DNA from: Bifidobacterium psychraerophilum
GTDB lineage: Bacteria; Actinomycetota; Actinomycetes; Actinomycetales; Bifidobacteriaceae
DNA length: 64,000 nucleotides
Direction of reading: 5' to 3'
Assembly (NCBI RefSeq): GCF_000741705.1
Contig: NZ_JGZI01000010.1
Span: 558,001 to 622,000, forward strand
Positions 34,816 through 42,556 of this stretch are shown here, in pieces (the stretch's first letter is position 1; each line of letters starts with the position of its first letter). Under the pieces are notes generated by a model. That model was not told the origin of the DNA. It was given only the letters and a program-made list of their open reading frames with translations, and did not search any database. Made by a program: the position numbers and the translations under genes.

Positions 34816-35868
34816 ATGACAGTAAAGATTGGCATCAACGGCTTCGGTCGTATTGGTCGTCTCGCATTCCGTCGTATCTTCGAGCTGCAGCATCGCGGCG
34901 GCGAGGCCGGTGACATCGAGGTCGCAGCAATCAACGATCTGACCACGCCTTCGATGCTGGCATACCTGCTGAAGTACGACAGCACCCACGGCACCTTCAA
35001 GCATGACGATGGCACTGCGGTCGAGATCACCTCCACCGACACCTCGATCGTCGTGGACGGCAAGGAATACACGGTGTACGCCGAGCGTGACGCCGCCAAC
35101 ATTCCTTGGGTCAAGAACGATGGCGTGGAATTCGTGCTCGAGTGCACCGGTTTCTACACCTCCGCGGCCAAGTCACAGGCCCACCTTGATGCAGGCGCCA
35201 AGAAGGTCCTCATCTCCGCTCCCGCCAAGGATGACGTTCCTACCGTTGTCTATGGTGTGAACCACGAGATTCTCAAGGCTTCCGACTCCATCGTGTCCGC
35301 CGGATCATGCACCACCAACTCCCTGGCCGCAATGGTCAAGCTGCTTGATGACAAGTTCGGCGTCAAGGTCGGATTCATGACCACGATCCACGCCTACACC
35401 GGCACCCAGATGATTCTGGACGGCCCTCGTGGAAGCAAGCCACGCGCCAACCGCGCAGCCGCGATCAACACGATCGAACACTCCACCGGTGCCGCCAAGG
35501 CAATCGGCAAGGTCGTTCCTTCCGTTGACGGCAAGCTGCAGGGTCACGCACAGCGCGTCGCCATCCCTGATGGTTCGGTCACCGAGCTGACCACCATCCT
35601 GGATAAGCAGGTCACCATCGAAGAGATCAACGACGCCTTCAAGGCCGCCTTCTCCGACACCGATTACTTCGGCTACAACGCTGATGGCATCGTTACCTCG
35701 GATATCGTCGGCGACACCCACGGTGGCGTCTTCGACCCAACCCAGACCGACGTGAATGACGCAGACGGCGCACAGCTCGTACGCACTGTGTCCTTCTACG
35801 ACAACGAGTACGGATTCACCTCGAACATGATCCGCACCCTGCTGTACTTCGCCGAGATCTCTGAGTGA
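34816..35868 (+). CDS. gap: Glyceraldehyde-3-phosphate dehydrogenase
   Basis: NAD-dependent glycolytic enzyme, in bifidobacteria acting in the lower half of the fructose-6-phosphate shunt. The 350-aa product has the NAD fold [19 protein letters not shown], catalytic Cys165 in [13 protein letters not shown], the histidine in [11 protein letters not shown] and [11 protein letters not shown]. Codons are strongly biased to preferred C-ending forms, as expected for an abundant enzyme. ATG 34816 has GGGAG 6 nt upstream. A strong terminator follows, so it is monocistronic. Confidence 0.98.
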   Translation: MTVKIGINGFGRIGRLAFRRIFELQHRGGEAGDIEVAAINDLTTPSMLAYLLKYDSTHGTFKHDDGTAVEITSTDTSIVVDGKEYTVYAERDAANIPWVKNDGVEFVLECTGFYTSAAKSQAHLDAGAKKVLISAPAKDDVPTVVYGVNHEILKASDSIVSAGSCTTNSLAAMVKLLDDKFGVKVGFMTTIHAYTGTQMILDGPRGSKPRANRAAAINTIEHSTGAAKAIGKVVPSVDGKLQGHAQRVAIPDGSVTELTTILDKQVTIEEINDAFKAAFSDTDYFGYNADGIVTSDIVGDTHGGVFDPTQTDVNDADGAQLVRTVSFYDNEYGFTSNMIRTLLYFAEISE

Positions 35869-35891
35869 TCCGGTAATCACGGCATTCGGGA

Positions 35892-35930
35892 GGAGCCCGT
35901 CAGACTTGTTCTGACGGGCTCCTTTCTTGT
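35892..35930 (+). terminator. Intrinsic terminator of gap
   Basis: GGAGCCCGTCAGA (35892-35904) pairs perfectly with 35910-35922 around a 5-nt loop CTTGT, followed by TTTCTTGT. It lies 24 nt after the gap stop. Confidence 0.93.
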
Positions 35931-35989
35931 CCTCAGGCCGTGGCATCACAGATAGGGATAACGGCTTAGGGAATCCAGGAGGAAGACCG

Positions 35990-36508
35990 ATGGGCAGAAC
36001 ATCGAAGCGGTCGAAGCAGCGCAAGGGATCGGCTTCCACACCGGCGACGGCGGCCTTGGAAAGGGCCGAGATCCCCTTCCACATATACGAATACGAGCAT
36101 TCGGCGGATCATATGGATGCCGGATACGGCGTCGAGGCGGCGGAGAAGCTCGGACTCGATCCCAGGCAGATCTTCAAAACGCTGATGGCGGACACCGGCT
36201 CCGAACGCATCATCGGCATCGTTCCGGTGACCGGGCATCTCGATTTGAAGGCCTTGGCGGCGGCCGCAGGAGCGAAGAAGGCCACGATGGCCGACCCGAA
36301 GGTGGCCCAACGCGAAAGCGGCTATGTCCTTGGAGGCATATCGCCACTGGGGCAACGCAACGATCATCTCACCGTTCTGGACGACAGCGCATTGCAATTC
36401 GACGAGATTCTCGTCTCCGGTGGCAAACGTGGATTCGATATCGGCATCGATCCCCATGATCTCCTGGACCTGCTGCATGCCAGCCATGCCGAGATAGCGA
36501 GCTGGTAG
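35990..36508 (+). CDS. YbaK/EbsC-type aminoacyl-tRNA deacylase
   Basis: Trans-editing enzyme that hydrolyses mischarged Cys-tRNA(Pro). The 172-aa protein has a basic N-terminal stretch (GRTSKRSKQRKGS), then FHIYEYEHSADHMDAGYGVEAAEKLGL. The conserved PRQIFKTLMAD lysine motif, IVPVTGHLDLKALAAAAGAKK and GYVLGGISPLGQ complete the YbaK pattern. ATG 35990 follows AGGAGGA with good spacing. It lies just after the gap terminator and faces ispH across 36 nt. Confidence 0.93.
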   Translation: MGRTSKRSKQRKGSASTPATAALERAEIPFHIYEYEHSADHMDAGYGVEAAEKLGLDPRQIFKTLMADTGSERIIGIVPVTGHLDLKALAAAAGAKKATMADPKVAQRESGYVLGGISPLGQRNDHLTVLDDSALQFDEILVSGGKRGFDIGIDPHDLLDLLHASHAEIASW

Positions 36509-36544
36509 AGGCCCCGACCGCGTCCGAGGCAACGATCCGGAGCA

Positions 36545-37624
36545 TCAGTCCGGGAGGGAACGCAACTGGCTCGGCAATGCGAAATGCATCGTTTCGCTAA
36601 GCGATCCCAGAACGGAGACCTTCTGGAAGCCCAGGGGCCGCAATGCCTCCACAAGCTCCTGCACCAGATGTTCGGGCACCGATGCGCCTGAGGAGATGCC
36701 GACGGTGTTCACACGCTCCAGCCAGGACACTTCCAGATCCTCGACGCTGTCCAGGAGATGGGCCTTGCGAAGACCAGATGGACCATCCTCAGCGACCTGC
36801 CGGGAGGTGCCCTGACCAAGGGCACCTTGGGCATCGAGCACCTGCTGGGCCACTTCAACCAGCCGCACCGAATTCGATGAGTTCTTCGATCCGACGACGA
36901 TCACACAATCCGATTGCCTGGCCAGCTCTTTGATCGCCGTCTGACGGTTCTGTGTCGCATAGCAGATGTCCTCAGTGGGAGGCTCCTCAATCCACGGAAA
37001 GCGTCTGTGCAACTCTGCGCTGATATCCGCAGTCTCATCGACGCTCAAGGTGGTCTGTGTCAGACGGGTGAGCTTCGTGCCACGATCGAAATCCAAAGCA
37101 TCGATGTCCGCCTGCCTTTCCACCAGATGCACGTGTTCGGGTGACTCCCCGATCACACCCAATGCTTCGTCGTGACCGCGATGCCCGATGTACACGATCT
37201 CATAGCCGGCCTTGACATACCGCAGGACTTCGCGATGCACCTTGCTGACCAGCGGACAGGTGGCATCAACGATGCAGATGCCCCTCTCCCGTGCCTCCCG
37301 CTGTACGTCCGGAGATACCCCATGAGCGGAGAACACCACCGGCACGCCGGCTTCGATCGCCTCATCTGGGATCTCATCCAGCTCCTGCACGAATACGGCA
37401 CCCTGCTGCGCCAAGGAATCGACGACCTGACGGTTATGCACGATCTCTCGCCTGACATAGACGGGTGGGAATACGCCGTCATCGGACATCCGAGCCTTGT
37501 TCCTCGAACGATCGAGAATCGTCTGCACGCTATGGACCGCGCGATCGACGCCGGCGCAGAAACCACGCGATCCTGCGATCACTATGCGCTTGGGATCATG
37601 GCCGTCGTTCTCGGTCGTCATCAT
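36545..37624 (-). CDS. ispH: 4-hydroxy-3-methylbut-2-enyl diphosphate reductase
   Basis: Last enzyme of the non-mevalonate isoprenoid pathway; its [4Fe-4S] cluster is held by three cysteines. The 359-aa protein has them in SRGFCAGVDRAV, VDATCPLVSKVHRE and ICYATQNRQ, plus the FSAHGVSP and VGSKNSSNSVRL motifs and a final TVGISSGASVPEHLV. An insertion between VVGSKNSSNS and the last motif (LGQGTSRQVAEDGPSG) is a little longer than usual. Tandem ATGs at 37624 and 37621 are equal candidates; no strong ribosome site is seen. Confidence 0.96.
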   Translation of the reverse strand: MMTTENDGHDPKRIVIAGSRGFCAGVDRAVHSVQTILDRSRNKARMSDDGVFPPVYVRREIVHNRQVVDSLAQQGAVFVQELDEIPDEAIEAGVPVVFSAHGVSPDVQREARERGICIVDATCPLVSKVHREVLRYVKAGYEIVYIGHRGHDEALGVIGESPEHVHLVERQADIDALDFDRGTKLTRLTQTTLSVDETADISAELHRRFPWIEEPPTEDICYATQNRQTAIKELARQSDCVIVVGSKNSSNSVRLVEVAQQVLDAQGALGQGTSRQVAEDGPSGLRKAHLLDSVEDLEVSWLERVNTVGISSGASVPEHLVQELVEALRPLGFQKVSVLGSLSETMHFALPSQLRSLPD

Positions 37625-37844
37625 CTCTGATCACCGTGTCCTTGCCTGGCGGGTCGGGTAAACAGGCCCCACATCCGGTGGCCTTCGCCCATCCTACGGT
37701 GCCGTGACCGCACCATCATGCCCGGCCCTACCCTCTGCACCGATTATGCACCAACACCATCGGGCTGTGGACATACGGGAGGCAGGAGACGGCAGACAGG
37801 AGGCGGGGTCGGCGCCCAGGCATCCGGATAGGGATATCGGGCAG

Positions 37845-37850
37845 TAGAAT
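37845..37850 (+). promoter_or_regulatory. -10-like element before the aldose epimerase gene
   Basis: TAGAAT lies about 45 nt before the start, in the 270-nt divergent gap between ispH and the epimerase gene. A matching -35 is not obvious. The rest of 37625-37895 shows no gene. Confidence 0.3.
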
Positions 37851-37895
37851 AGTGAGCGATAACAATCAGCCGTCAATGCGGAGGGCACAGAGATC

Positions 37896-38885
37896 ATGAC
37901 GTTGAACGCCAACAACGCTTCACCGAGCAAAGCACACAGCAACACGCCAAGGACGGGACAGCAGTATTCCATCCGTTACGGCGATTACAGCGCCGTCATC
38001 ACCGAATTGGGAGCAACGCTGCGGCGCCTTGACTTCCGGCACAAGAACATCGTGGTGCCTTTCGATGATAACGAAGTGGTCCCCTGCTGCAACGGCTACG
38101 TGCTCGTCCCCTATCCGAACCGTCTTGAGGATGGGGCTTACGATTTCGACGGGGAACACTATCAGCTGCCCATCGATGAAGCGAGCAGGCAGACGGCCCT
38201 GCATGGTGATGGCTACCGGCATATGTGGGTTCTTGAAAGCCTCACCGAGAGCAGCGTGACCTTGAGCTGGCGAGTTCCGGGAATCATCGGCTACCCCTTC
38301 GACGTGATCGTCACCGTCACCTACGCCCTGGGCGCGGAAGGCCTGACGATGACCACCGTCGCCTACAACAACGACACCAAGCCGGCACCTTGGGCCTTCG
38401 GCATACACCCCTGGCTGTCGAACGGCTCACAGGCCACGGACCCTGATGACATCGAGGCCGCCAATGCCTTGTGCAAGCTGACACTCCCCTGTGATTCGCA
38501 TGTGACGGCCAGCCCCGATCGTCTGCTTCCCACGGGCGTGGAGCCGGTTGAGGGGAGCGTCTACGATCTGCGCGGAAACCCGAGCCTTGAAGGAAGACCC
38601 TTCGATGACGCCTGGACCTCCCCCATTCGGGATCACGACGGCAATACCACTGCGGTGTTCACGCGCCCCGACGGTTTGCAGATATCGCTGACCGGCGATG
38701 ACACCATCAACGCCTGGCAGGTCTGCACCGCAACGGGCTTCCCCGAAGGGCACCACCCCTCCGGAGTCGCCGTCGAACCGATGACCGCCTATGCGAACGC
38801 CTTGCGCAGCGGCAAGAACCTGGTGTCGATCGAAGCCGGTGCATCATATGGCACCACCATCCACTACCAGGCGCGGCAATACTGA
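37896..38885 (+). CDS. Aldose 1-epimerase (mutarotase) family protein
   Basis: Interconverts alpha and beta anomers of aldoses, useful for galactose or glucose entry. The 329-aa protein shows RYGDYSAVITELGATLRRL, VPYPNRLEDGAYDFDGEHYQL, TALHGDGYRHMWVL (substrate His), WAFGIHPWL and the terminal VAVEPMTAYANALRSGKNLV with the catalytic Glu in a late position. The fold is complete. ATG 37896 follows a GGAGG that is 11 nt away. It is monocistronic and has no sugar genes beside it, so it may act generally. Confidence 0.9.
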   Translation: MTLNANNASPSKAHSNTPRTGQQYSIRYGDYSAVITELGATLRRLDFRHKNIVVPFDDNEVVPCCNGYVLVPYPNRLEDGAYDFDGEHYQLPIDEASRQTALHGDGYRHMWVLESLTESSVTLSWRVPGIIGYPFDVIVTVTYALGAEGLTMTTVAYNNDTKPAPWAFGIHPWLSNGSQATDPDDIEAANALCKLTLPCDSHVTASPDRLLPTGVEPVEGSVYDLRGNPSLEGRPFDDAWTSPIRDHDGNTTAVFTRPDGLQISLTGDDTINAWQVCTATGFPEGHHPSGVAVEPMTAYANALRSGKNLVSIEAGASYGTTIHYQARQY

Positions 38886-38943
38886 AGCGACCGGAGACAC
38901 CCCGGCACGATCCCGTCGGATATCCACCGCACGGGCAAGGAAG

Positions 38944-38972
38944 TTGTGTCCGTCCTGTCGATGTGAGATAAT
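38944..38972 (+). promoter_or_regulatory. Promoter of the bL37 gene
   Basis: TTGTGT (38944-38949) and GATAAT (38967-38972) are separated by exactly 17 nt. Transcription would start near 38980, about 30 nt before the tiny ribosomal gene, leaving room for its strong ribosome site. Confidence 0.6.
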
Positions 38973-39009
38973 CCATCAGGTTTATTCGTAATGAGCAAAG
39001 GAGTCCATC

Positions 39010-39084
39010 ATGGGCATGCGTGGACGTAAGCGCAAAGATCGTCGTAAGAAAGCCGCTAACCACGGAAAAAGGCCAAACGCCTGA
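39010..39084 (+). CDS. Ribosomal protein bL37, 24 residues
   Basis: A complete 24-codon gene: MGMRGRKRKDRRKKAANHGK then RPNA and TGA. The start has AAAGGAG six nt upstream. The composition (half Arg/Lys) and the ANHGKRPN ending match the short actinobacterial 50S protein bL37 found in mycobacterial ribosome structures (family knowledge). It has its own promoter upstream and a terminator downstream, so it is a free-standing unit that simple length filters would miss. Confidence 0.85.
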   Translation: MGMRGRKRKDRRKKAANHGKRPNA

Positions 39085-39095
39085 TACAGCGACCT

Positions 39096-39114
39096 ATTCG
39101 CCAGCATGGCGAAT
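39096..39114 (+). terminator. Small hairpin after bL37
   Basis: ATTCGCC (39096-39102) pairs with GGCGAAT (39108-39114) around AGCAT, 12 nt after the stop. It may act with the larger terminator that follows. Confidence 0.4.
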
Positions 39115-39145
39115 CAGGGAAGATGGAACCCTTTGACGGTTCATC

Positions 39146-39195
39146 ACCCCACCGGCAAGTCCGGCTGCACGCAGCCGACGGCAGGTGGGGTTTCC
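39146..39195 (+). terminator. Two-tier terminator after bL37
   Basis: An outer stem ACCCCACC (39146-39153) with GGTGGGGT (39184-39191) encloses an inner CGGCTGC (39162-39168) with GCAGCCG (39171-39177). TTTCC follows. The nested form is unusual but stable. The next 175 nt to 39370 hold nothing recognisable. Confidence 0.75.
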
Positions 39196-39370
39196 TGTAT
39201 CACCAGCCTGGTCACGGGCATCGTGCGGCGTGGTATCAAAGCCATACAGGCATGATAGGCCATATGAGCCTTATGCCCCGGAAGCCGGGAAGCATTGCAT
39301 AAGGTGAATGAAAAAGCCTGTGTAAATAGAGCCGATGCGAATAGAGTCTATGTGAATCGAGCCGATGCGC

Positions 39371-39667
39371 TCAGTGGGCGATCTCCTGGGTACCGTCATC
39401 GCTACCCTCATGCCGTGTGCTGTCCAACTGCTGCTCCGCACAGACATCTGCCATCACGTGTCTCAGTCTGCGAATCAGGCAATCCGGAGCCTGTTCAGGC
39501 CTGAGATAACTGCGAATCATACCGATCAGCGCCTTCTCGCGCTCGTCGCAACAGGTATCGGGATCGAAGCCTTCAGCGATCTCTATATGCGTCACCTCGA
39601 CGGTGGCCCGCGTGTCACCCGCCTGCGTCACGGAGATATGACTGTATCGTTCGACTTGATCGCTCAT
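39371..39667 (-). CDS. Anti-sigma factor-like protein of the RsrA/RshA type, degenerate zinc site
   Basis: A 98-aa protein whose gene start overlaps the sigma-factor stop (ATGA). The block DEREKALIGMIRSYLRPEQA resembles the RshA/RsrA segment ...ERIKALIG...RAPEGLRERLR, and LIRRLRHVM continues the match. In redox anti-sigma factors a HxxxCxxC zinc motif lies just before this block. Here that place reads HIEIAEGFDPDTCC, with Cys39 and Cys40 adjacent, plus Cys63 and Cys76, so the standard motif is missing. It may bind the sigma factor without zinc, use a different ligand set or have lost redox sensing. Function is inferred from position and partial similarity. Confidence 0.7.
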   Translation of the reverse strand: MSDQVERYSHISVTQAGDTRATVEVTHIEIAEGFDPDTCCDEREKALIGMIRSYLRPEQAPDCLIRRLRHVMADVCAEQQLDSTRHEGSDDGTQEIAH

Positions 39668-40497
39668 GCCAAACCCTTTCTCCCGTCAATAGCTCCGAGA
39701 CTGCGCGCCGCACCTTCGACTGGCCGTCGAGAGGTATCGCCTCCACGAATCTTCGTATCCTCGTTCTCCGTGCCAGGCTCGTCGGCTCCGTTGACCGCAT
39801 TCCCGCTTGTACTCTTCCCATTATGTACTGCGGCATCCACTGGCTTCGCGGATGGTGAAACCTCAGGCCGACCGGAAGTCCGATGCTGGGAGGATTGGGC
39901 CCCATCCCGCGCTTTTCCATAGCCCCGCTCGCTGGCATACGCGGCAAGCTGCTCCTTGAGCTGCGCCCGGGCGCGGTTCAGGCGGCTCATCACCGTACCG
40001 ATTTTGATACCCTGCTCATCAGCCACCTGCTGGTAACTTTTCCCGTCGATTGCGGCATCGATGAATACCTGGCGCCTCTCGGGCGACAGGGTGTCCAAAG
40101 CCGACATGATCTCCTCGGGGGCGAATGCCTCCAGATACTCCTGCTCAGCGGATTTCAAACCTTCCGAGGAATGACCTGAGGCCGAGTAGATGTCCCAGTC
40201 GTCGTATTCACCGGTCGAATCGTTCGCCCGTTGGGGACGCCGTTTCGCCTTGTGATACTGATTGAAGAAGGCGTTGCGTTGGATGGTCGTCATCCATGCC
40301 TCGAAGTTGCTGCCCGGCTCGAAACGGTCGAAAGCCTTGAAGCCTCGTTCGAAGGTGTCCTGAACCAGATCCTGCGCATCATCCGAATCATTGGTGAGCT
40401 TCATCGCCTGACGGTACAGGGCATTGACCGCAGGCATGGCAAGAGCTTCGAAGCGTCTGCGTTTCTCTTCAAGCTCTAGGTTTGCCACATCCACCAT
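39664..40497 (-). CDS. ECF sigma factor of the SigH/SigR type
   Basis: Alternative sigma factor for the oxidative/thiol stress class. The 277-aa protein has region 2 from about 25 to 85 (AMKLTNDSDDAQDLVQDTFE, FNQYHKAKRRPQ) and region 4 from about 130 to 185 (MSALDTLSPERRQVFIDAAI, then IKIGTVMSRLNRARAQL). Homologues usually end soon after region 4; this one adds about 85 polar, Gly/Ser/Asp-rich residues with little predicted structure. ATG 40497 starts MVDVANLELEEKRRRFEALAM, the natural N-terminus; its ribosome site is weak, and an upstream start at 40629 would overlap the divergent gene. Translation is coupled to the downstream anti-sigma gene. Confidence 0.92.
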   Translation of the reverse strand: MVDVANLELEEKRRRFEALAMPAVNALYRQAMKLTNDSDDAQDLVQDTFERGFKAFDRFEPGSNFEAWMTTIQRNAFFNQYHKAKRRPQRANDSTGEYDDWDIYSASGHSSEGLKSAEQEYLEAFAPEEIMSALDTLSPERRQVFIDAAIDGKSYQQVADEQGIKIGTVMSRLNRARAQLKEQLAAYASERGYGKARDGAQSSQHRTSGRPEVSPSAKPVDAAVHNGKSTSGNAVNGADEPGTENEDTKIRGGDTSRRPVEGAARSLGAIDGRKGLA

Positions 40498-40609
40498 TGT
40501 GCCATCACTCGGCCTTCGCGCACCAAGCGGAGTGTCAGCATCCCACTGGTGGAGACGACAACGGCCCCTCGATGATGCTCTTGTCGGTTTCCAGTCGGAC
40601 AATGGCTGT

Positions 40610-41365
40610 ATGACAGATACGCATCCCATCCTCGAAGGAATCGAACAAGCGGGAACCCAGGATCAGGAGACCTTGCTCTCCCAATCCTGGCTGCTGGGCT
40701 TCGACACCGAAACCACAGGAGCCGCACCCGGAGCGGACGCCATCGTCTCCGCAACCCTGGTGCTGCGCAATCCGCAGACAGGCTATAAGGGTGACGCCAT
40801 CGCTGAGTGGCTCATCAACCCCCACCGTCACATCAGCGCCGGAGCCAGCCGTGTGAACGGATTCACCGACGACTTCGTGCAAAGCAACGGCGTCGAGCCA
40901 CAGGACGCCCTGGCGGAGATCAGCGATGTAATCATCCAGGCCCAGCGGAATGCCATCCCGTTGCTCGCCTACAACGCTCCATTCGACGTCCAGATGCTGC
41001 TCGGTGATTTGCGACGTTGGGACTGCACCCAGAGCGAAGAGCTTTCGGAAAGCGACATGCTCATCGTGGATCCTCTGGTGATCGACCGTTCCGTATCTCA
41101 TCGATCCGGGAAACGCACCCTGAGCTTCACCACCGAATACTACGGTGTCGAAGCGCACGGGGATTTCCATGACGCCACCGCCGACACCATTGCGGCCGTG
41201 GACCTCGTCAAACCGATGACCACCCTGTACCCTCAGGTCGGACGCCTGACCCTGGCCGAGTTGATGCCATGGCAGCGCGAGGCCCATCGTGTCTGGAAGG
41301 AATCATTCAACCGATGGCTCGAATCCAAGGGCCGCCGACCGATTCATGAGGGATGGTTCGAATAG
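40610..41365 (+). CDS. DEDDh 3'-5' exonuclease (DNA polymerase III epsilon-like)
   Basis: A 251-aa exonuclease-fold protein. Motif ExoI is LLGFDTETTG (Asp and Glu), ExoII is LLAYNAPFDVQML (Asp) and ExoIII is HDATADTIAAVDL (His and Asp), so the active site is complete. The C-terminal end (MPWQREAHRVWKESFNRWLESKGR) is shared by actinobacterial stand-alone epsilon-like proteins and may contact another factor. ATG 40610 follows no strong ribosome site, but the family start (short N-terminus before SWLLGFDTE) favours it. Role in proofreading or repair is not decided by the sequence. Confidence 0.9.
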   Translation: MTDTHPILEGIEQAGTQDQETLLSQSWLLGFDTETTGAAPGADAIVSATLVLRNPQTGYKGDAIAEWLINPHRHISAGASRVNGFTDDFVQSNGVEPQDALAEISDVIIQAQRNAIPLLAYNAPFDVQMLLGDLRRWDCTQSEELSESDMLIVDPLVIDRSVSHRSGKRTLSFTTEYYGVEAHGDFHDATADTIAAVDLVKPMTTLYPQVGRLTLAELMPWQREAHRVWKESFNRWLESKGRRPIHEGWFE

Positions 41366-41422
41366 AAGGCGCTGGTTTTGGGAAGAAGTCGTATGGCAAG
41401 GGATGCTTCCGCACGCCTCGCC

Positions 41423-41428
41423 TATAAT
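41423..41428 (+). promoter_or_regulatory. Consensus -10 upstream of the FemAB-like gene
   Basis: A perfect TATAAT lies about 80 nt before the TTG start. The -35 area (around 41400) is not consensus. It sits in the 142-nt gap after the exonuclease gene. Confidence 0.45.
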
Positions 41429-41507
41429 ATAAGCGCATCAGCCGTGCCGGTCCGAAACCGTGTGCGGCCATGCGACGAATAGAACCAATCTTGCAGGGGG
41501 CTTCACA

Positions 41508-42509
41508 TTGCTTACCATCCACGAAATCACCGACGCTTCGCAATGGAACGGGATGGTGAATGCCGCGCATGGGCATCCGATGCAAATGTGGCAGTGGGGT
41601 GAACTCAAAGCGGCGACAGGTCCTTGGACCGCCTACCGTGTCAGTGCCCAATCGGATTCAGCGGTCATCGGGTGCGCCCAGGTCCTGGTGCGCAAACTTC
41701 CGTGGCCATTCGGCAGTATCTGCTACGCACCGCGTGGCCCAGTCGTCAACGACTCCAACGATTACGCGGATGTTGCCGATGCCGTAGCCCAATGGTGCCG
41801 CGAGCGCTTCCACCCTGTCTCCCTCAAAATCGATCCACCCACCACCACGCTTTCCCTCTCCAAGGATTGGGCCGAGGGCGACCACGTGCTGATGGCGACC
41901 ACGGCCATCGTCGATCTGACACCGGATGAGGATGCGATCATGAAATCCCTGCATTCGCGCAACGCCCGCAATTACATACGCAAGGGCGCCAAAGTCGGCA
42001 TCGAGGTGGTTCCGGGCACACGCGAGGATGTCGATACGGTGATCGCCATCTACCACCAGACCGCGGACAGGGATGGTTTCCCCCTGCACCCGGATGAGTA
42101 TTACCATCAGGCCTTCGATCTTCTCGGCGAGGTCGGTCAGCTCATCGTCGCCAAATACGAGGGCGAGATCGTCTCCTTCATGTGGAATGTGACCAGCAGC
42201 TGGGGCGCATCCGAATTGTGGGCCGGAGCCAATGACACCGGCCGTAAGATGAGGGCCAATTACCCGCTGAAGTGGGGCGCGATGCGGGCGGCGAAGGCCG
42301 TCGGCGCGGAGCGGTACGACATGAACGGCCTGCTGAATGACGGCATCAGCGAGTTCAAGAAGTCATTCCAGAATGAGGCGACCATCTGGGCGGGCACGTA
42401 TGAGAAGGCCCTGAGCCCCCTCTACCATCCTTGGGAGAAGTCGCTGGCGGTCTTCAAGGCGATTCGTCGCCGTAAGAACGCACCGCGCCAGAAGCAGACC
42501 AACAACTAG
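41508..42509 (+). CDS. FemAB-like aminoacyltransferase (peptidoglycan bridge)
   Basis: Member of the FemABX family, which adds amino acids from aminoacyl-tRNA to the side chain of the peptidoglycan stem. The 333-aa product has two GNAT-like halves: MQMWQWGELKAATGPW and ICYAPRGPVVN in the first, then SRNARNYIRKGAKVGIEV, IYHQTADRDGFPLHPDEYY and LWAGANDTGRKMRANYPLKWGAMR. It ends in MNGLLNDGISEFKKSFQNE. The start appears to be TTG at 41508 with AGGGGG seven nt upstream; no ATG fits the family start. The added amino acid is not known, but the neighbouring genes suggest a D-Asp or Asp-containing bridge. Confidence 0.85.
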   Translation: MLTIHEITDASQWNGMVNAAHGHPMQMWQWGELKAATGPWTAYRVSAQSDSAVIGCAQVLVRKLPWPFGSICYAPRGPVVNDSNDYADVADAVAQWCRERFHPVSLKIDPPTTTLSLSKDWAEGDHVLMATTAIVDLTPDEDAIMKSLHSRNARNYIRKGAKVGIEVVPGTREDVDTVIAIYHQTADRDGFPLHPDEYYHQAFDLLGEVGQLIVAKYEGEIVSFMWNVTSSWGASELWAGANDTGRKMRANYPLKWGAMRAAKAVGAERYDMNGLLNDGISEFKKSFQNEATIWAGTYEKALSPLYHPWEKSLAVFKAIRRRKNAPRQKQTNN

Positions 42510-42556
42510 CTCCCCTTGGGCTGGATCCCTTCGGACCGGTATCCGAGAACGCCCTT

